This document shows positions 10,622-20,013 of a stretch of 32,853 nucleotides of DNA, piece after piece (position 1 is the stretch's first letter; the number at the start of each line of letters is the position of its first letter). The notes beneath the pieces are model-generated. The model did not search any database. It was not told the DNA's origin and saw only the letters and a program-made list of their open reading frames with translations. Source of the DNA: Phycisphaeraceae bacterium (GTDB lineage: Bacteria > Planctomycetota > Phycisphaerae > Phycisphaerales > Zrk34); contig JANQJT010000163.1 of the NCBI GenBank assembly GCA_028281485.1, forward strand, positions 1 through 32,853, given 5' to 3'. The position numbers and the translations under genes are program-made.

Positions 10622-13309
10622 ATGCAGGATAGCCATGAGTCATTTTCCAAGCGGCGGCGCAAGCTGCAGACGCCGTGGCGCGTGAAGGCCGCCGACAGTG
10701 CGTCGCGCGCGATCATCACGATCGGTGGTGTCGGCACGATCATCGCCATGTCGCTGTTGGCTGTGATGCTGTTCTGGGAGGTGTTCCCGCTGTTTAAGCC
10801 CGCGGTCGCCACGCGCATCGAAGGGCACGCGCTTCCGCTGGACCAGCGCCAGCCAATCCACATGCGCGCCGACGAGTACCGCACGCTGTCTTGGGTGGTT
10901 TGCGATGACGGCACGCTACAGGTCTATCGCCTTGGCGATGGCGCGGTGATCGAGGACCGCGTGTTGTCGGGCGGTGAGATGCCCACGGCGATGAGCTTCC
11001 CCTTGGCCGGCGAGTCAAGGAATCGCGGCGCGAAGACGGAGCACCGCACGGTGATCGCCAGCGGGTACGCCAACGGCGAGGTGCAGTTCTTTAACGTTGA
11101 TATCATCACGACGTACCTCGATGACGAGACGGTGCCCGAGGCGTTGCACGACCTGGAAGAGGGCGTGGCTGCGCCGTATGAAGACGGGGTGGTGCAACGC
11201 ACGCCGACCGGCCAGTTCCGCCACCAGGCGGTGGTTGTCAGCGAGCGGGGAGAGCGTCGGGCGCTGCTGGACGGGCCTGTCGTTGCGATGGATCACGTGA
11301 TCGATGGCAGCAAGGTGACGATGATCGCAGCGGGCGGGCGTGGTGACACGCAGCCGCAGTTGAAGATGGCCACGGGCCGGCTGAGCGGCGGCGCGTTCAC
11401 GGTTGTCAACAACCTGCCCTACACGCTCCGCGGCGGGCAGCACGCCTCGCACGTCAAGCTTTCGGGTATCAGGGATCAGGTCTTCGCGATCTGGCCGGAC
11501 GGCCTGACAACGCGACTGGCCACCTCCGATCCGCCAAACGCGTACGTCGCTGAGGAACTGGACGTCGCACCGCTGGGCGGCGAGGTGGTGACGAGCGTGC
11601 AATGGTTGTTGGGCCAGGCGACGCTGTTGGTGGGCACCAGCGAGGGCCGACTGAACGGCTACTTCACCATTCGCCCCGCTGACTACGATGTACAGGATCA
11701 GTACCCCGACAACCGGGACGGCGTGGTGTTCTTACGGGCCAAGCCGCTGGCGCCGCCGAGCGGTTCGCCGATCACCTCACTCGACAGTTCCACTCGCACG
11801 CGTCTGATCGTTTCCGGTGACCAGGCGGGAATCGTGCGCAGCTACTACGTGACCAGTGAGCTGGAGCTGATCGCGCTGGACACCGAGCAGCGCAGCAGCG
11901 TCGGCGCGGTGGCCATCAGCCCCAAGGAAGACGCGATCTACGCGACAGACAACAGTCAGCTGTTCCAGTGGTCGTTCGACAAGATGCACCCCGAAGCCAC
12001 GATGGAGACGCTGTTCCGTCCGGTCTGGTACGAGAACTACGCGGTCAAGCTGTACATGTGGCAGAGCACCGGCGGCAGCGACGACTACGAGCCGAAGTAC
12101 AGCCTCGTGCCGCTGGTGTTTGGCACGATCAAGGCGACGTTTTACGGGATGCTGTTCGGGGCGCCGCTGGCGCTGATGGCGGCGATCTTCACCAGCGAGT
12201 TCCTGCCGCCGCGCTGGAAGGCGCGCATCAAGCCCACGATCGAACTGATGGCGTCGTTGCCGTCGGTGGTGCTGGGCTTCCTGGCGGCGCTGGTGTTCGC
12301 ACCGGTGCTGGAGGGCATCCTGCCGGCGGTGCTGTCGATGATGTTGGTCGTGCCGCTGACGTTCATGCTCGGCGCGTACCTGTGGCAATTGCTGCCGTTC
12401 CGGTTCACCGTGATCGCGAGGCCGTACCGATTCATGGTTCACCTGGCGTTGCTGCCAGTGGGTGTGGTCGCGGCACTATTGGCTGGGCCGACGATCGAGC
12501 GGTTGCTGTTTGCCGGCAACATCAAGCTGTGGTTGAACGGCTCGTTGAGCAGCACCAAGCCGTACGGCAGCCCGGTCGGTGGGTGGTTGTTCCTGCTGAT
12601 GCCGGTGGCGGTGTTGGTGGTGGGGCTGGTGATGACGACGATCGTCAACCCGCGGATGCGCACGGTGACGCCGCATCTGACACGTCGCAAGGCGGCGATG
12701 CTGGACCTGGGCAAGTTTGTCGTGGGGGCGGTCGTTGCGTTGAGCCTGGCGTTGGGGGTCGGTTTTGTTCTCTCGCAGATGGGCGTCGACTCGCGTGCGC
12801 CGTGGACGGCGGGCGGTTTTGACCTGGCGATCCTGGGTCAGTTTGATCAGCGTAACGCGCTGCTGATCGGTTGGGTGTTGGGCTTCGCGGTCATCCCGAT
12901 CATCTACACCATCTCCGAGGACGCGCTGTCATCGGTGCCTGAGCACCTGCGCAGCGGCTCGCTGGGAAGCGGCGCCACGCCGTGGCAGACGGCGGTGCGC
13001 ATCGTGGTGCCCACGGCGATGAGCGGTCTGTTTTCGGCGATGATGATCGGCCTGGGCCGCGCCGTCGGCGAGACGATGATCGTGTTGATGGCGTTCGGCA
13101 ACACGCCATTGTTGGACCTGAACATGCTCAGCGGCAGTCGCACACTGGCGAGTAACATCGCCGTGGAACTGCCCGAGGCCGTGCCGGGCACGACGCACTA
13201 CCGCGTGCTGTTCCTCTGCGGCTTCGTGCTGTTTGTCATGACGTTCTTCCTGAACACCGTGGCGGAGCTGGTCCGCATGCGATTCCGTAAGAGGGCGGTC
13301 TCCTTATGA
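10622..13309 (+). CDS. pstC: Phosphate ABC transporter permease PstC, large form with periplasmic beta-propeller-like insert
   Basis: 895 aa; N-terminal TM, about 435 aa soluble region, then permease core with EDALSSVPEHLRSGSLGSGATPWQTAVRIVVPTAMSGLFSAMMIGLGRAVGETMIVLMA. Confidence 0.88.
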   Translation: MQDSHESFSKRRRKLQTPWRVKAADSASRAIITIGGVGTIIAMSLLAVMLFWEVFPLFKPAVATRIEGHALPLDQRQPIHMRADEYRTLSWVVCDDGTLQVYRLGDGAVIEDRVLSGGEMPTAMSFPLAGESRNRGAKTEHRTVIASGYANGEVQFFNVDIITTYLDDETVPEALHDLEEGVAAPYEDGVVQRTPTGQFRHQAVVVSERGERRALLDGPVVAMDHVIDGSKVTMIAAGGRGDTQPQLKMATGRLSGGAFTVVNNLPYTLRGGQHASHVKLSGIRDQVFAIWPDGLTTRLATSDPPNAYVAEELDVAPLGGEVVTSVQWLLGQATLLVGTSEGRLNGYFTIRPADYDVQDQYPDNRDGVVFLRAKPLAPPSGSPITSLDSSTRTRLIVSGDQAGIVRSYYVTSELELIALDTEQRSSVGAVAISPKEDAIYATDNSQLFQWSFDKMHPEATMETLFRPVWYENYAVKLYMWQSTGGSDDYEPKYSLVPLVFGTIKATFYGMLFGAPLALMAAIFTSEFLPPRWKARIKPTIELMASLPSVVLGFLAALVFAPVLEGILPAVLSMMLVVPLTFMLGAYLWQLLPFRFTVIARPYRFMVHLALLPVGVVAALLAGPTIERLLFAGNIKLWLNGSLSSTKPYGSPVGGWLFLLMPVAVLVVGLVMTTIVNPRMRTVTPHLTRRKAAMLDLGKFVVGAVVALSLALGVGFVLSQMGVDSRAPWTAGGFDLAILGQFDQRNALLIGWVLGFAVIPIIYTISEDALSSVPEHLRSGSLGSGATPWQTAVRIVVPTAMSGLFSAMMIGLGRAVGETMIVLMAFGNTPLLDLNMLSGSRTLASNIAVELPEAVPGTTHYRVLFLCGFVLFVMTFFLNTVAELVRMRFRKRAVSL

Positions 13310-16101
13310 GTCAGGTGCGGCTCGATCAACCCGGCGATTCCGGTTCGCGGCCCAGGCGTCGCGGGGGCGGCACGCGTACGGCGTTGGTGGCGCACGGCGA
13401 GCCCATGGTGTGGCTGACCGGGGGGTGTCTGGCGATCAGCGTGGTGATGATCCTGGGGCTGCTGTGGCTGATCCTGATGCAGGGTGCCGGTACGTTCGTG
13501 CCTCAGCCGATCGTGAAGGTCACCACGGTCGACGGCCAGGTGATCATGGGCGAGCCCACGCGGCACGAGAGCTACGAGCTGGTCGAGGACATGGTCGATA
13601 CGCTGCCGACGGCGCTGCGTGACAAGGCCGAGCCCTTGCTTATCGAGAGCTCGCCGGCCGGTCAGCGCTACGGCTACGACACGCGCACGCTCTACCGCAC
13701 CGGCAACTTCCGATTGAACAACACGCGCTTCACCTGGGTGCCCGAGTTCGCGGTGGTCGAAACCGAGAAGCCCGAGTGGGCCATGGTGGTCGAGCGGCAG
13801 GAGTGGGGCCGGTTCTACGGCATCCCTCTGGCTTTTGAAAGAAAACACGAGCGGCCCGTCTCCGAAGAGGAGGAGTTGCTGGCCGATCTGAATCAGCTTC
13901 TCTACATCGGTCAGTTCACCGCTCCCGCCGAGCAGCGCGAACAGATCAAGCGGTTGTTGGAGGGCGCGACGAAGGAATTGGATGATTTGCGCGGCGCTGC
14001 GATCAAAGAGTTTGTTGCCGGGTTCGATGCGCAAGAAGGGGTCTCATTCGGCGCCGAGCTGGACAGCCGCAAGATCGTGTCGCTGACCGACCTGCGACCG
14101 GGTGACAACGTCGTGCGGATCGTCGAGGTGTATGAGGGCTCGCAAGTTGCTTACGAACGGTTCCGGCAGGTCCACGGCCGGGTCTTGGATCAACTGCGTG
14201 AGCGAAGCCGACTCAAGCGTCACGATCTCGGCGAGATCAACGAGCACCAGGAGCACTCGCGTAAGGCGCTGCGTGATGTTGAATTGGTCTACGGTAAGAA
14301 GCTGTTAGATCGTGAGAAGCAGGATCGCCTCGAAGCCGAGGGCGAAGAGGCGTCCGGTGAGTTCCTGGAGTTTCGCGAGGCGCGCCTGCGACAGGTGCCG
14401 CTGGTGGAGCGGGCCGAGTCGATGCTGGTGCAGCAGAACGTGCTGAACGCGATCGAACTGGAGAACGCGGATCGTGCGGCGCTGGTCGAACGCGTCGCGG
14501 AGCGATACGGCCGGGACGCACCGATGACACGGGCGGCGCGGAATAGCGATGAAGCCATGGTTGGCCGCGCCGAGCAGACCGCCGAGAAGGCCGAGGCCGC
14601 CATCGCGACGGTGCGTCAGCGATTGGATCGTGAATACGCCCGGTACGCCCGGCGCATCGGTCCGGTCGATGAGCCACTCAACGCCGCGATCGACGATTAC
14701 ATCCAGACCAAGATCCACACCAACGAGCAGACGCGCGAGATCAACCACCGCATCGAAGAACTGAACGAATCCAGCGAGCGCTACGCGATCCGCTTCGTGA
14801 CCGGCGACAGCCAGTTCGCCACGGTCAATGTCGCGGAGATCGTCCGGGCCTATCCGGCCAACCGGCTGAGCTTCGGCGACAAGGCCGGCGTCTACCTTTC
14901 TCGCTGGGGCGAGTTCCTTACGGCCGACCCGCGCGAGGCCAACCAGGAGGGCGGCGTCAAGCAGCAGATCATCGGCACCGTGCTCATGACGATCATCATG
15001 GCCATCGCCGTGGTGCCTTTCGGTGTGATGGCGGCGCTGTATCTGCGAGAGTACGCCCAAGCGGGCCCGATCGTCTCGATCATCCGCATCTCGATCAACA
15101 ACCTGGCCGGTGTGCCGAGCATCGTGTTCGGCATGTTCGGCTACGCGCTGTTCTGCCGAATCGTCGGCGGCTACATCGACCGCGGCCCCACCGTCGTGCT
15201 GCCCTCGAAGACGTGGTTCGTCATGCTGGTGGTGTTCGGGCTGCTGATCCTGATCGGTGGCGTGGCGGCGCTGCTCAACCGTGGCGGCACGAAGACGCGC
15301 GGCAGCGGTGTGGCGCCCGCGATCAATGTGTTGCTTTGCGTGCTCATGTTCGGCCTGGTGGTCGTGCTCAACGTGTTGTTCGGGTTGAATCCGTACATCG
15401 TGCTGGGCACGGTTCTGCTCTATGTCGGCTGCTACGTGGTGTTCGGCCGCGTACAAGACGTTCGTTCGACGTTCGAGCGGACGGTGTACACGGCGGGGCT
15501 GTCGACGTGCGTGTCGGCGGCGGGCGTGTTGCTCTTGCTGATCGCCGTGACCCCGTTCTTCGACGGCTTCTTCACGGCAAGCTATGCCGACAACAACCCG
15601 ACGTTCGGCAAGGGGGCGCTGATCTGGGCGTCGCTGACGCTGGCGCTGCTGACGCTGCCGGTGGTGATCGTGGCGACGGAAGAGGCGCTCAGCGCCGTGC
15701 CGAACTCGATGCGTGAGGGCTCTTACGCCTGCGGGGCGGGCAAGTGGCAGACGATCAAGCGGATTGTCCTGCCCCGTGCGATGCCGGGTATCATGACGGG
15801 TATGATTCTCGCGATGGCGCGTGGCGCCGGTGAGGTGGCGCCGCTGATGCTGGTGGGCGCGGTGAAGATCGCGCCCGAGCTGCCGTTCGATACCGCTCCG
15901 CCGTTCGGTGTGAACCGCAGCTTCCTGCACCTGGGTTTCCACATTTACGACCTCGGCTTCCAGAGCCCCGACGCCGAGGCCGCCAAGCCGATGGTTTACA
16001 CGACAACGCTGCTGTTGATTTTTATTGTCGCCGTTCTGAATATCGCCTCGATCTGGTTGAGAACACGACTGCGTCGGAAGTTCGTCGCGTCGGCCTTCTA
16101 A
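13306..16101 (+). CDS. pstA: Phosphate ABC transporter permease PstA, large form with coiled-coil-rich insert
   Basis: 931 aa; N-terminal TM, long charged soluble region, then permease core with INNLAGVPSIVFGMFGYALF and ATEEALSAVPNSMREGSYACGAGKWQTIKRIVLPRAMPGIMTGMILAMARGAGEVAPLML. Overlaps pstC stop (ATGA). Confidence 0.88.
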   Translation: MSQVRLDQPGDSGSRPRRRGGGTRTALVAHGEPMVWLTGGCLAISVVMILGLLWLILMQGAGTFVPQPIVKVTTVDGQVIMGEPTRHESYELVEDMVDTLPTALRDKAEPLLIESSPAGQRYGYDTRTLYRTGNFRLNNTRFTWVPEFAVVETEKPEWAMVVERQEWGRFYGIPLAFERKHERPVSEEEELLADLNQLLYIGQFTAPAEQREQIKRLLEGATKELDDLRGAAIKEFVAGFDAQEGVSFGAELDSRKIVSLTDLRPGDNVVRIVEVYEGSQVAYERFRQVHGRVLDQLRERSRLKRHDLGEINEHQEHSRKALRDVELVYGKKLLDREKQDRLEAEGEEASGEFLEFREARLRQVPLVERAESMLVQQNVLNAIELENADRAALVERVAERYGRDAPMTRAARNSDEAMVGRAEQTAEKAEAAIATVRQRLDREYARYARRIGPVDEPLNAAIDDYIQTKIHTNEQTREINHRIEELNESSERYAIRFVTGDSQFATVNVAEIVRAYPANRLSFGDKAGVYLSRWGEFLTADPREANQEGGVKQQIIGTVLMTIIMAIAVVPFGVMAALYLREYAQAGPIVSIIRISINNLAGVPSIVFGMFGYALFCRIVGGYIDRGPTVVLPSKTWFVMLVVFGLLILIGGVAALLNRGGTKTRGSGVAPAINVLLCVLMFGLVVVLNVLFGLNPYIVLGTVLLYVGCYVVFGRVQDVRSTFERTVYTAGLSTCVSAAGVLLLLIAVTPFFDGFFTASYADNNPTFGKGALIWASLTLALLTLPVVIVATEEALSAVPNSMREGSYACGAGKWQTIKRIVLPRAMPGIMTGMILAMARGAGEVAPLMLVGAVKIAPELPFDTAPPFGVNRSFLHLGFHIYDLGFQSPDAEAAKPMVYTTTLLLIFIVAVLNIASIWLRTRLRRKFVASAF

Positions 16102-16118
16102 GTCGAAGGAACTGATCT

Positions 16119-17054
16119 ATGAAATCCATACACGACACGACATTGATCGACCCTAATACCACGCCACCGCTCCCGCCGACGGGCGTCGAGGTGCAGATCG
16201 ATGACAACGCGGCTTCGGCCAACACGGGCGGTCAACTGCTGGACGCGATCAATCGCGGCGAACAGATCCACAGCGAGGTGCACGACGCGATCCAGCACGA
16301 AGAGATCGTGTTGGACGTGGTCGACTTCAACCTCTGGTACGGTGCGAAACAGGCGTTGTACGACAACAACTTCAAGGTGCCGCGCGGCAAGGTCACGTCG
16401 CTGATCGGCCCGTCGGGCTGCGGCAAGAGCACGCTGCTGCGTTCGGTCAACCGCATCAACGACCTGATCGACATCGTGCGCATCAAGGGCGACATGCTGC
16501 TCAACGGCGACTCGATCTACGACCCCGGCGTGGACGTGATCGAACTCCGCAAGCGCATGGGCATGGTGTTCCAGAAGCCCAACCCGTTCCCCATGAGCAT
16601 CTACGAGAACGTGGTGTACCCGCTCCGTATCGACGGCGAGCGCAGCAAGAGCGTGCTGGATGACGTGTGTGAGAACTCGCTGAAGGGCGCGGCGCTGTGG
16701 GACGAGGTCAGCGATCGGCTGCACGACAACGCGCTGGGCATGTCCGGCGGTCAGCAGCAGCGTCTCTGCATCGCGCGCGCCATCGCCGCGGAGCCCGAGG
16801 TCCTGCTGATGGACGAGCCCTGCAGCGCGCTGGACCCGATCGCCACCGGCAAGGTGGAAGACCTGATCCAGGAGCTCAAGGGCGATTACTCGATCCTGAT
16901 CGTGACCCACAACATGCAGCAGGCGTCGCGTGCCAGCGACTTCACCGCGTTCATGTATCTCGGCCGTCTTATCGAGTACGGTCCGACGATCGACGTGTTT
17001 ACCAATCCCCACCTGAAAGAAACCGAAGATTACATCACCGGTCGTTTCGGTTAA
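16119..17054 (+). CDS. pstB: Phosphate ABC transporter ATP-binding protein PstB
   Basis: Walker [10 protein letters not shown], signature [16 protein letters not shown], Walker [17 protein letters not shown]; PstB-like [38 protein letters not shown]. Confidence 0.96.
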   Translation: MKSIHDTTLIDPNTTPPLPPTGVEVQIDDNAASANTGGQLLDAINRGEQIHSEVHDAIQHEEIVLDVVDFNLWYGAKQALYDNNFKVPRGKVTSLIGPSGCGKSTLLRSVNRINDLIDIVRIKGDMLLNGDSIYDPGVDVIELRKRMGMVFQKPNPFPMSIYENVVYPLRIDGERSKSVLDDVCENSLKGAALWDEVSDRLHDNALGMSGGQQQRLCIARAIAAEPEVLLMDEPCSALDPIATGKVEDLIQELKGDYSILIVTHNMQQASRASDFTAFMYLGRLIEYGPTIDVFTNPHLKETEDYITGRFG

Positions 17055-17118
17055 GCTGATTGCCGCTTCTTGCGGGGGTAGACTGAAACAGGCCCTGTAA
17101 AGAAAGGGAGGATTATCT

Positions 17119-17796
17119 ATGTCGATTCACCTTGAAAGACAGTTCGACCGGCTCAAGAAGCTGATCCTCTCGCAGGGCGCGCGGGTAGAGGAGGCTTTGG
17201 TCGAGGCGATCATGGCGGTGCAGAACTACGACGAAGCGTTGGCGCGTCGCGTGATCGAAAACGACAAGCAGATCGATCTGATGGAGATCGAGGTGGAGGA
17301 AGAGTGCCTGCACACGCTGGCGCTGCACCAGCCGGTGGCGTTCGACCTGCGATACGTTGTGGCGGTGTTGAAGATCAACAACGACCTGGAACGCATCGCC
17401 GACCTGGCGTCGAACATCTGTCAGCAGGCGATCTATCTGTCGCAGTCCGGCGGGTTGGCCGAAATCCCATTCGACATGCGGACGATGTCGGTGAAGGTGT
17501 CCGACATGATGAAGCTGGCGTTGGACGCGCTGGTCAACGTTGATCCGGAGACCGCCCAGAGCGTGCGAGATATGGACGATGAGGTCGACGCGATCCACCA
17601 GGACATGTACGGCAGCATCACGGCGGCGATCCGGGAAAACCCGCACCTCATCGAGCAACTCATTCACTACATGAACATCTCGCGTCAGCTCGAACGCATC
17701 GGCGACCACGCCTGCAACATCGCCGAGGACGTGTTGTACATGGCGCGGGGCGACATCTCTCGCCATCAAGGTCCGGTTCGCAGCCCTAAGACCTGA
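17119..17796 (+). CDS. phoU: Phosphate signalling/transport accessory protein PhoU
   Basis: FDRLKKLILSQGARVEEALVEAI...RRVIENDKQIDLMEIEVEEECLHTLALHQPVAFDLRYVVAVLKINNDLERIADLASNI...NISRQLERIGDHACNIAEDVLYMARG. Confidence 0.95.
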   Translation: MSIHLERQFDRLKKLILSQGARVEEALVEAIMAVQNYDEALARRVIENDKQIDLMEIEVEEECLHTLALHQPVAFDLRYVVAVLKINNDLERIADLASNICQQAIYLSQSGGLAEIPFDMRTMSVKVSDMMKLALDALVNVDPETAQSVRDMDDEVDAIHQDMYGSITAAIRENPHLIEQLIHYMNISRQLERIGDHACNIAEDVLYMARGDISRHQGPVRSPKT

Positions 17797-18853
17797 GCCG
17801 ATCCAATAGTTCCGTCATCGACCACTCGACCACCGCGGTCGACGTGTCCGCTGCGCCGTAGTAGACCAGCAGCTTGTCGTCATTCGCGACAGCGCCGGTG
17901 GGGAAGACCACGTTGGGCACAAAGCCGACGCGTTCGTACTCGGTCTCGGGCGCCATGATCGGGCCGTCGCTGTGGGCGATGACGCGGCCGGGATCGTCGC
18001 GATCCAACAGCAGCGCCGCACCGAAGTAGCGACCGACGTACGCTTCGTCAGCCGAGGCGGTCTTGTCGTTGCCGTGATAGATCACCAGCCAGCCGCGGTC
18101 GGTCTCGATCGGTGGACACCCGCCGCCGATGCGCCCCGCCGACCAGTCGCCCACGCGCACGTCGATGGGTGTGTGGGTGCCCCAGTCGGTCAGGTTGTCG
18201 CTGGTGGCCAGCCACATCTCGGGCGGGCTGAAGTGTGTGCGGGGATTTGGGCGATGCAGCGCGACGTATCGGCCGCCGATCTTGCGCGGGAAGAGCGTGA
18301 CGTCCTTGTTCTCGCTGGGGAAGACGATGCCGTGGCGCTCGAATCGCGTGAAGTCTTCTGTTGAAGCCAGCGCGGTGCACGCGCCGTGGGGTGAGACGGC
18401 GACGTAGGTGATCCAGTACCGGTCGTCGATTCGGGTGATACGCGGGTCTTCTACGCCGAACAGCTCGTAACGCAGGACGGGGTCGATGCGGGGCGCCGCG
18501 GCGAGGGCCTGGGGATCGATCTTTAAGCCGTCGGGGCTGGTGACGATGCGCAGGTGACTGGTGAAGGTCAGTCGCGTGCGTCCGTCGCGCATCTCGACGA
18601 CGCGCGGATCAACGGGGCGGAGCTGATCGTTGGCGGGCCAGTCGATCGCGATGCTCCCGCCTTCCCACCGCGGCAGGGCGGTGAAGCCGTCGCGCTGCTC
18701 GGCCACGGCCTCGGCCACGCGCACCAGGATGACGACGCCGTTGGGTGTGTCGATCACGCCGGGATTGAACGCGCTGACGACACGGAGCCGATCGTCGGTG
18801 GGTTGCAGGTCTTCGGGGCGAATGAGCGGCTTGTTTTGCAGGCGTCGGATCAT
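17786..18853 (-). CDS. Glycoside hydrolase family 130 protein (beta-mannoside phosphorylase-like)
   Basis: Minus-strand ATG at 18853: MIRRLQNKPLIRPEDLQP...VVSAFNPGVIDTPNGVVILVRVAE...FGVEDPRITRIDDRYWITYVAVS...ENKDVTLFPRKIGGRYVALHRP...RIGGGCPPIETDRGWLVIYHG...VVFPTGAV...LLVYYGAADTSTAVVEWSM. The ORF track's 19588 start overruns the real gene. Confidence 0.88.
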   Translation of the reverse strand: MIRRLQNKPLIRPEDLQPTDDRLRVVSAFNPGVIDTPNGVVILVRVAEAVAEQRDGFTALPRWEGGSIAIDWPANDQLRPVDPRVVEMRDGRTRLTFTSHLRIVTSPDGLKIDPQALAAAPRIDPVLRYELFGVEDPRITRIDDRYWITYVAVSPHGACTALASTEDFTRFERHGIVFPSENKDVTLFPRKIGGRYVALHRPNPRTHFSPPEMWLATSDNLTDWGTHTPIDVRVGDWSAGRIGGGCPPIETDRGWLVIYHGNDKTASADEAYVGRYFGAALLLDRDDPGRVIAHSDGPIMAPETEYERVGFVPNVVFPTGAVANDDKLLVYYGAADTSTAVVEWSMTELLDRLRS

Positions 18854-18861
18854 GGTTGGAT

Positions 18862-19986
18862 CTAATCGGAAGCGGCGGCCAGTTCGGTTGCGCGAGCGGC
18901 GGTCTGCACCGAGCGCAGGCCGTTGGCCTCGGTGATGCGTCTTGAGTGGTTGATGTCGGCGATGGCCTGGAGCTGGTCCTGCATGAGGGCGCGGAGGACG
19001 TGGCCGTAGAGCGCGGGCTTGTCCATGCCGGCGTGGGAGGCGATGTGCCAGAAGCCGTCGACGGAGTAGGGCTTGTGTCGGCTGATGCCGACGCGGTCGC
19101 CATCGGTGTAGTGGGCGATGGGGTGGGTGTGTGGATCGGGTAGCAGCGCTGCGATGCGTTCGGCGGCGGCCTGCTCGGTGAAGACCTCGATGGCGATGTG
19201 CGTGGGCACCCACTCGGTCAGCGTGACCGAGCCGTGTTCGAAGAGGATGCGCATCTGCTGACGGTCGAGGCGGGTCGGCTGCGTGAAGCCGTGGTAGAAG
19301 TTGACGAGGACCTCGCGGCCGTAGCGCACGGTGGCGTGGACCTGGTCGACGATGGGGCTGTCGGCGCGGTGGGACTGCTGCGCGGCGACGACTTGTCCCT
19401 TGCCCAGCCACCACTCGAACAGATCGAAGAAGTGCACGCCGTGTTCGATGAAGATGCCGCCGGAGACCGCGGGATTCCAGAACCAGTGATCGGGGCCGAG
19501 CGGTTCGTCCTTGGCGTAGTTCTCGAAGAATCCGTGCAGCGGTTGGCCGAGCAATCCTTCGTCGACGATGGTCTTCACCGCTTCGCACAGCGGGTTGTAG
19601 CGCATGATCAGGTTGGCCGCGAGGGCGCGCTCGCGCACGCCCGCGGTCGCGACGAGCTGCTCGGCGTCGTCTGCGCTGATCGCCAGCGGTTTCTCGCAGA
19701 GCACGTGCTTGCCGGCTTCGAGCGCGCGCATGGCCAGGTCGGCGTGCGTGTTGGGGGGCGTGGCGATGTGGATCAGTTGGATGTCGTCGCGCCCGAGCAT
19801 GGCCTCGACGGAATCGCAGATGTCCATGTCGAATCGAGAGGCGGCTTGCTCGGCGATGTGGCCGTGCTTGTCGGCCAGCGCCACGGGGACGAGGCCTTCG
19901 AGCTGACGGTACTGTTCGATGCAGAACTGACCGAACGCACCGGCGCCGATCAATCCGTAACCGACGGTGGGAAGCTGATCAGGCAT
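18862..19986 (-). CDS. Gfo/Idh/MocA family NAD(P)-dependent oxidoreductase
   Basis: YGLIGAGAFGQFCIEQYR nucleotide-binding start; LIHIATPPNTHADLAMRALEAGKHVLCEKPLAIS (EKP motif); DHWFWNPAVSGGIFIEHGVHFFDLFEWWLG. Confidence 0.9.
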   Translation of the reverse strand: MPDQLPTVGYGLIGAGAFGQFCIEQYRQLEGLVPVALADKHGHIAEQAASRFDMDICDSVEAMLGRDDIQLIHIATPPNTHADLAMRALEAGKHVLCEKPLAISADDAEQLVATAGVRERALAANLIMRYNPLCEAVKTIVDEGLLGQPLHGFFENYAKDEPLGPDHWFWNPAVSGGIFIEHGVHFFDLFEWWLGKGQVVAAQQSHRADSPIVDQVHATVRYGREVLVNFYHGFTQPTRLDRQQMRILFEHGSVTLTEWVPTHIAIEVFTEQAAAERIAALLPDPHTHPIAHYTDGDRVGISRHKPYSVDGFWHIASHAGMDKPALYGHVLRALMQDQLQAIADINHSRRITEANGLRSVQTAARATELAAASD

Positions 19987-20013
19987 AAGCGGATTATACG
20001 CGCGGCGGGCGGA

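Noticed and set aside
14305-15942. 545-aa minus-strand ORF inside pstA
   Set aside because: His/Arg/Gln-rich shadow ORF; pstA has clear permease motifs in the opposite strand.
18854-19588. N-terminal extension of the 600-aa GH130 ORF
   Set aside because: Arg/His/Pro-rich out-of-frame reading of the oxidoreductase gene; true GH130 start is at 18853.
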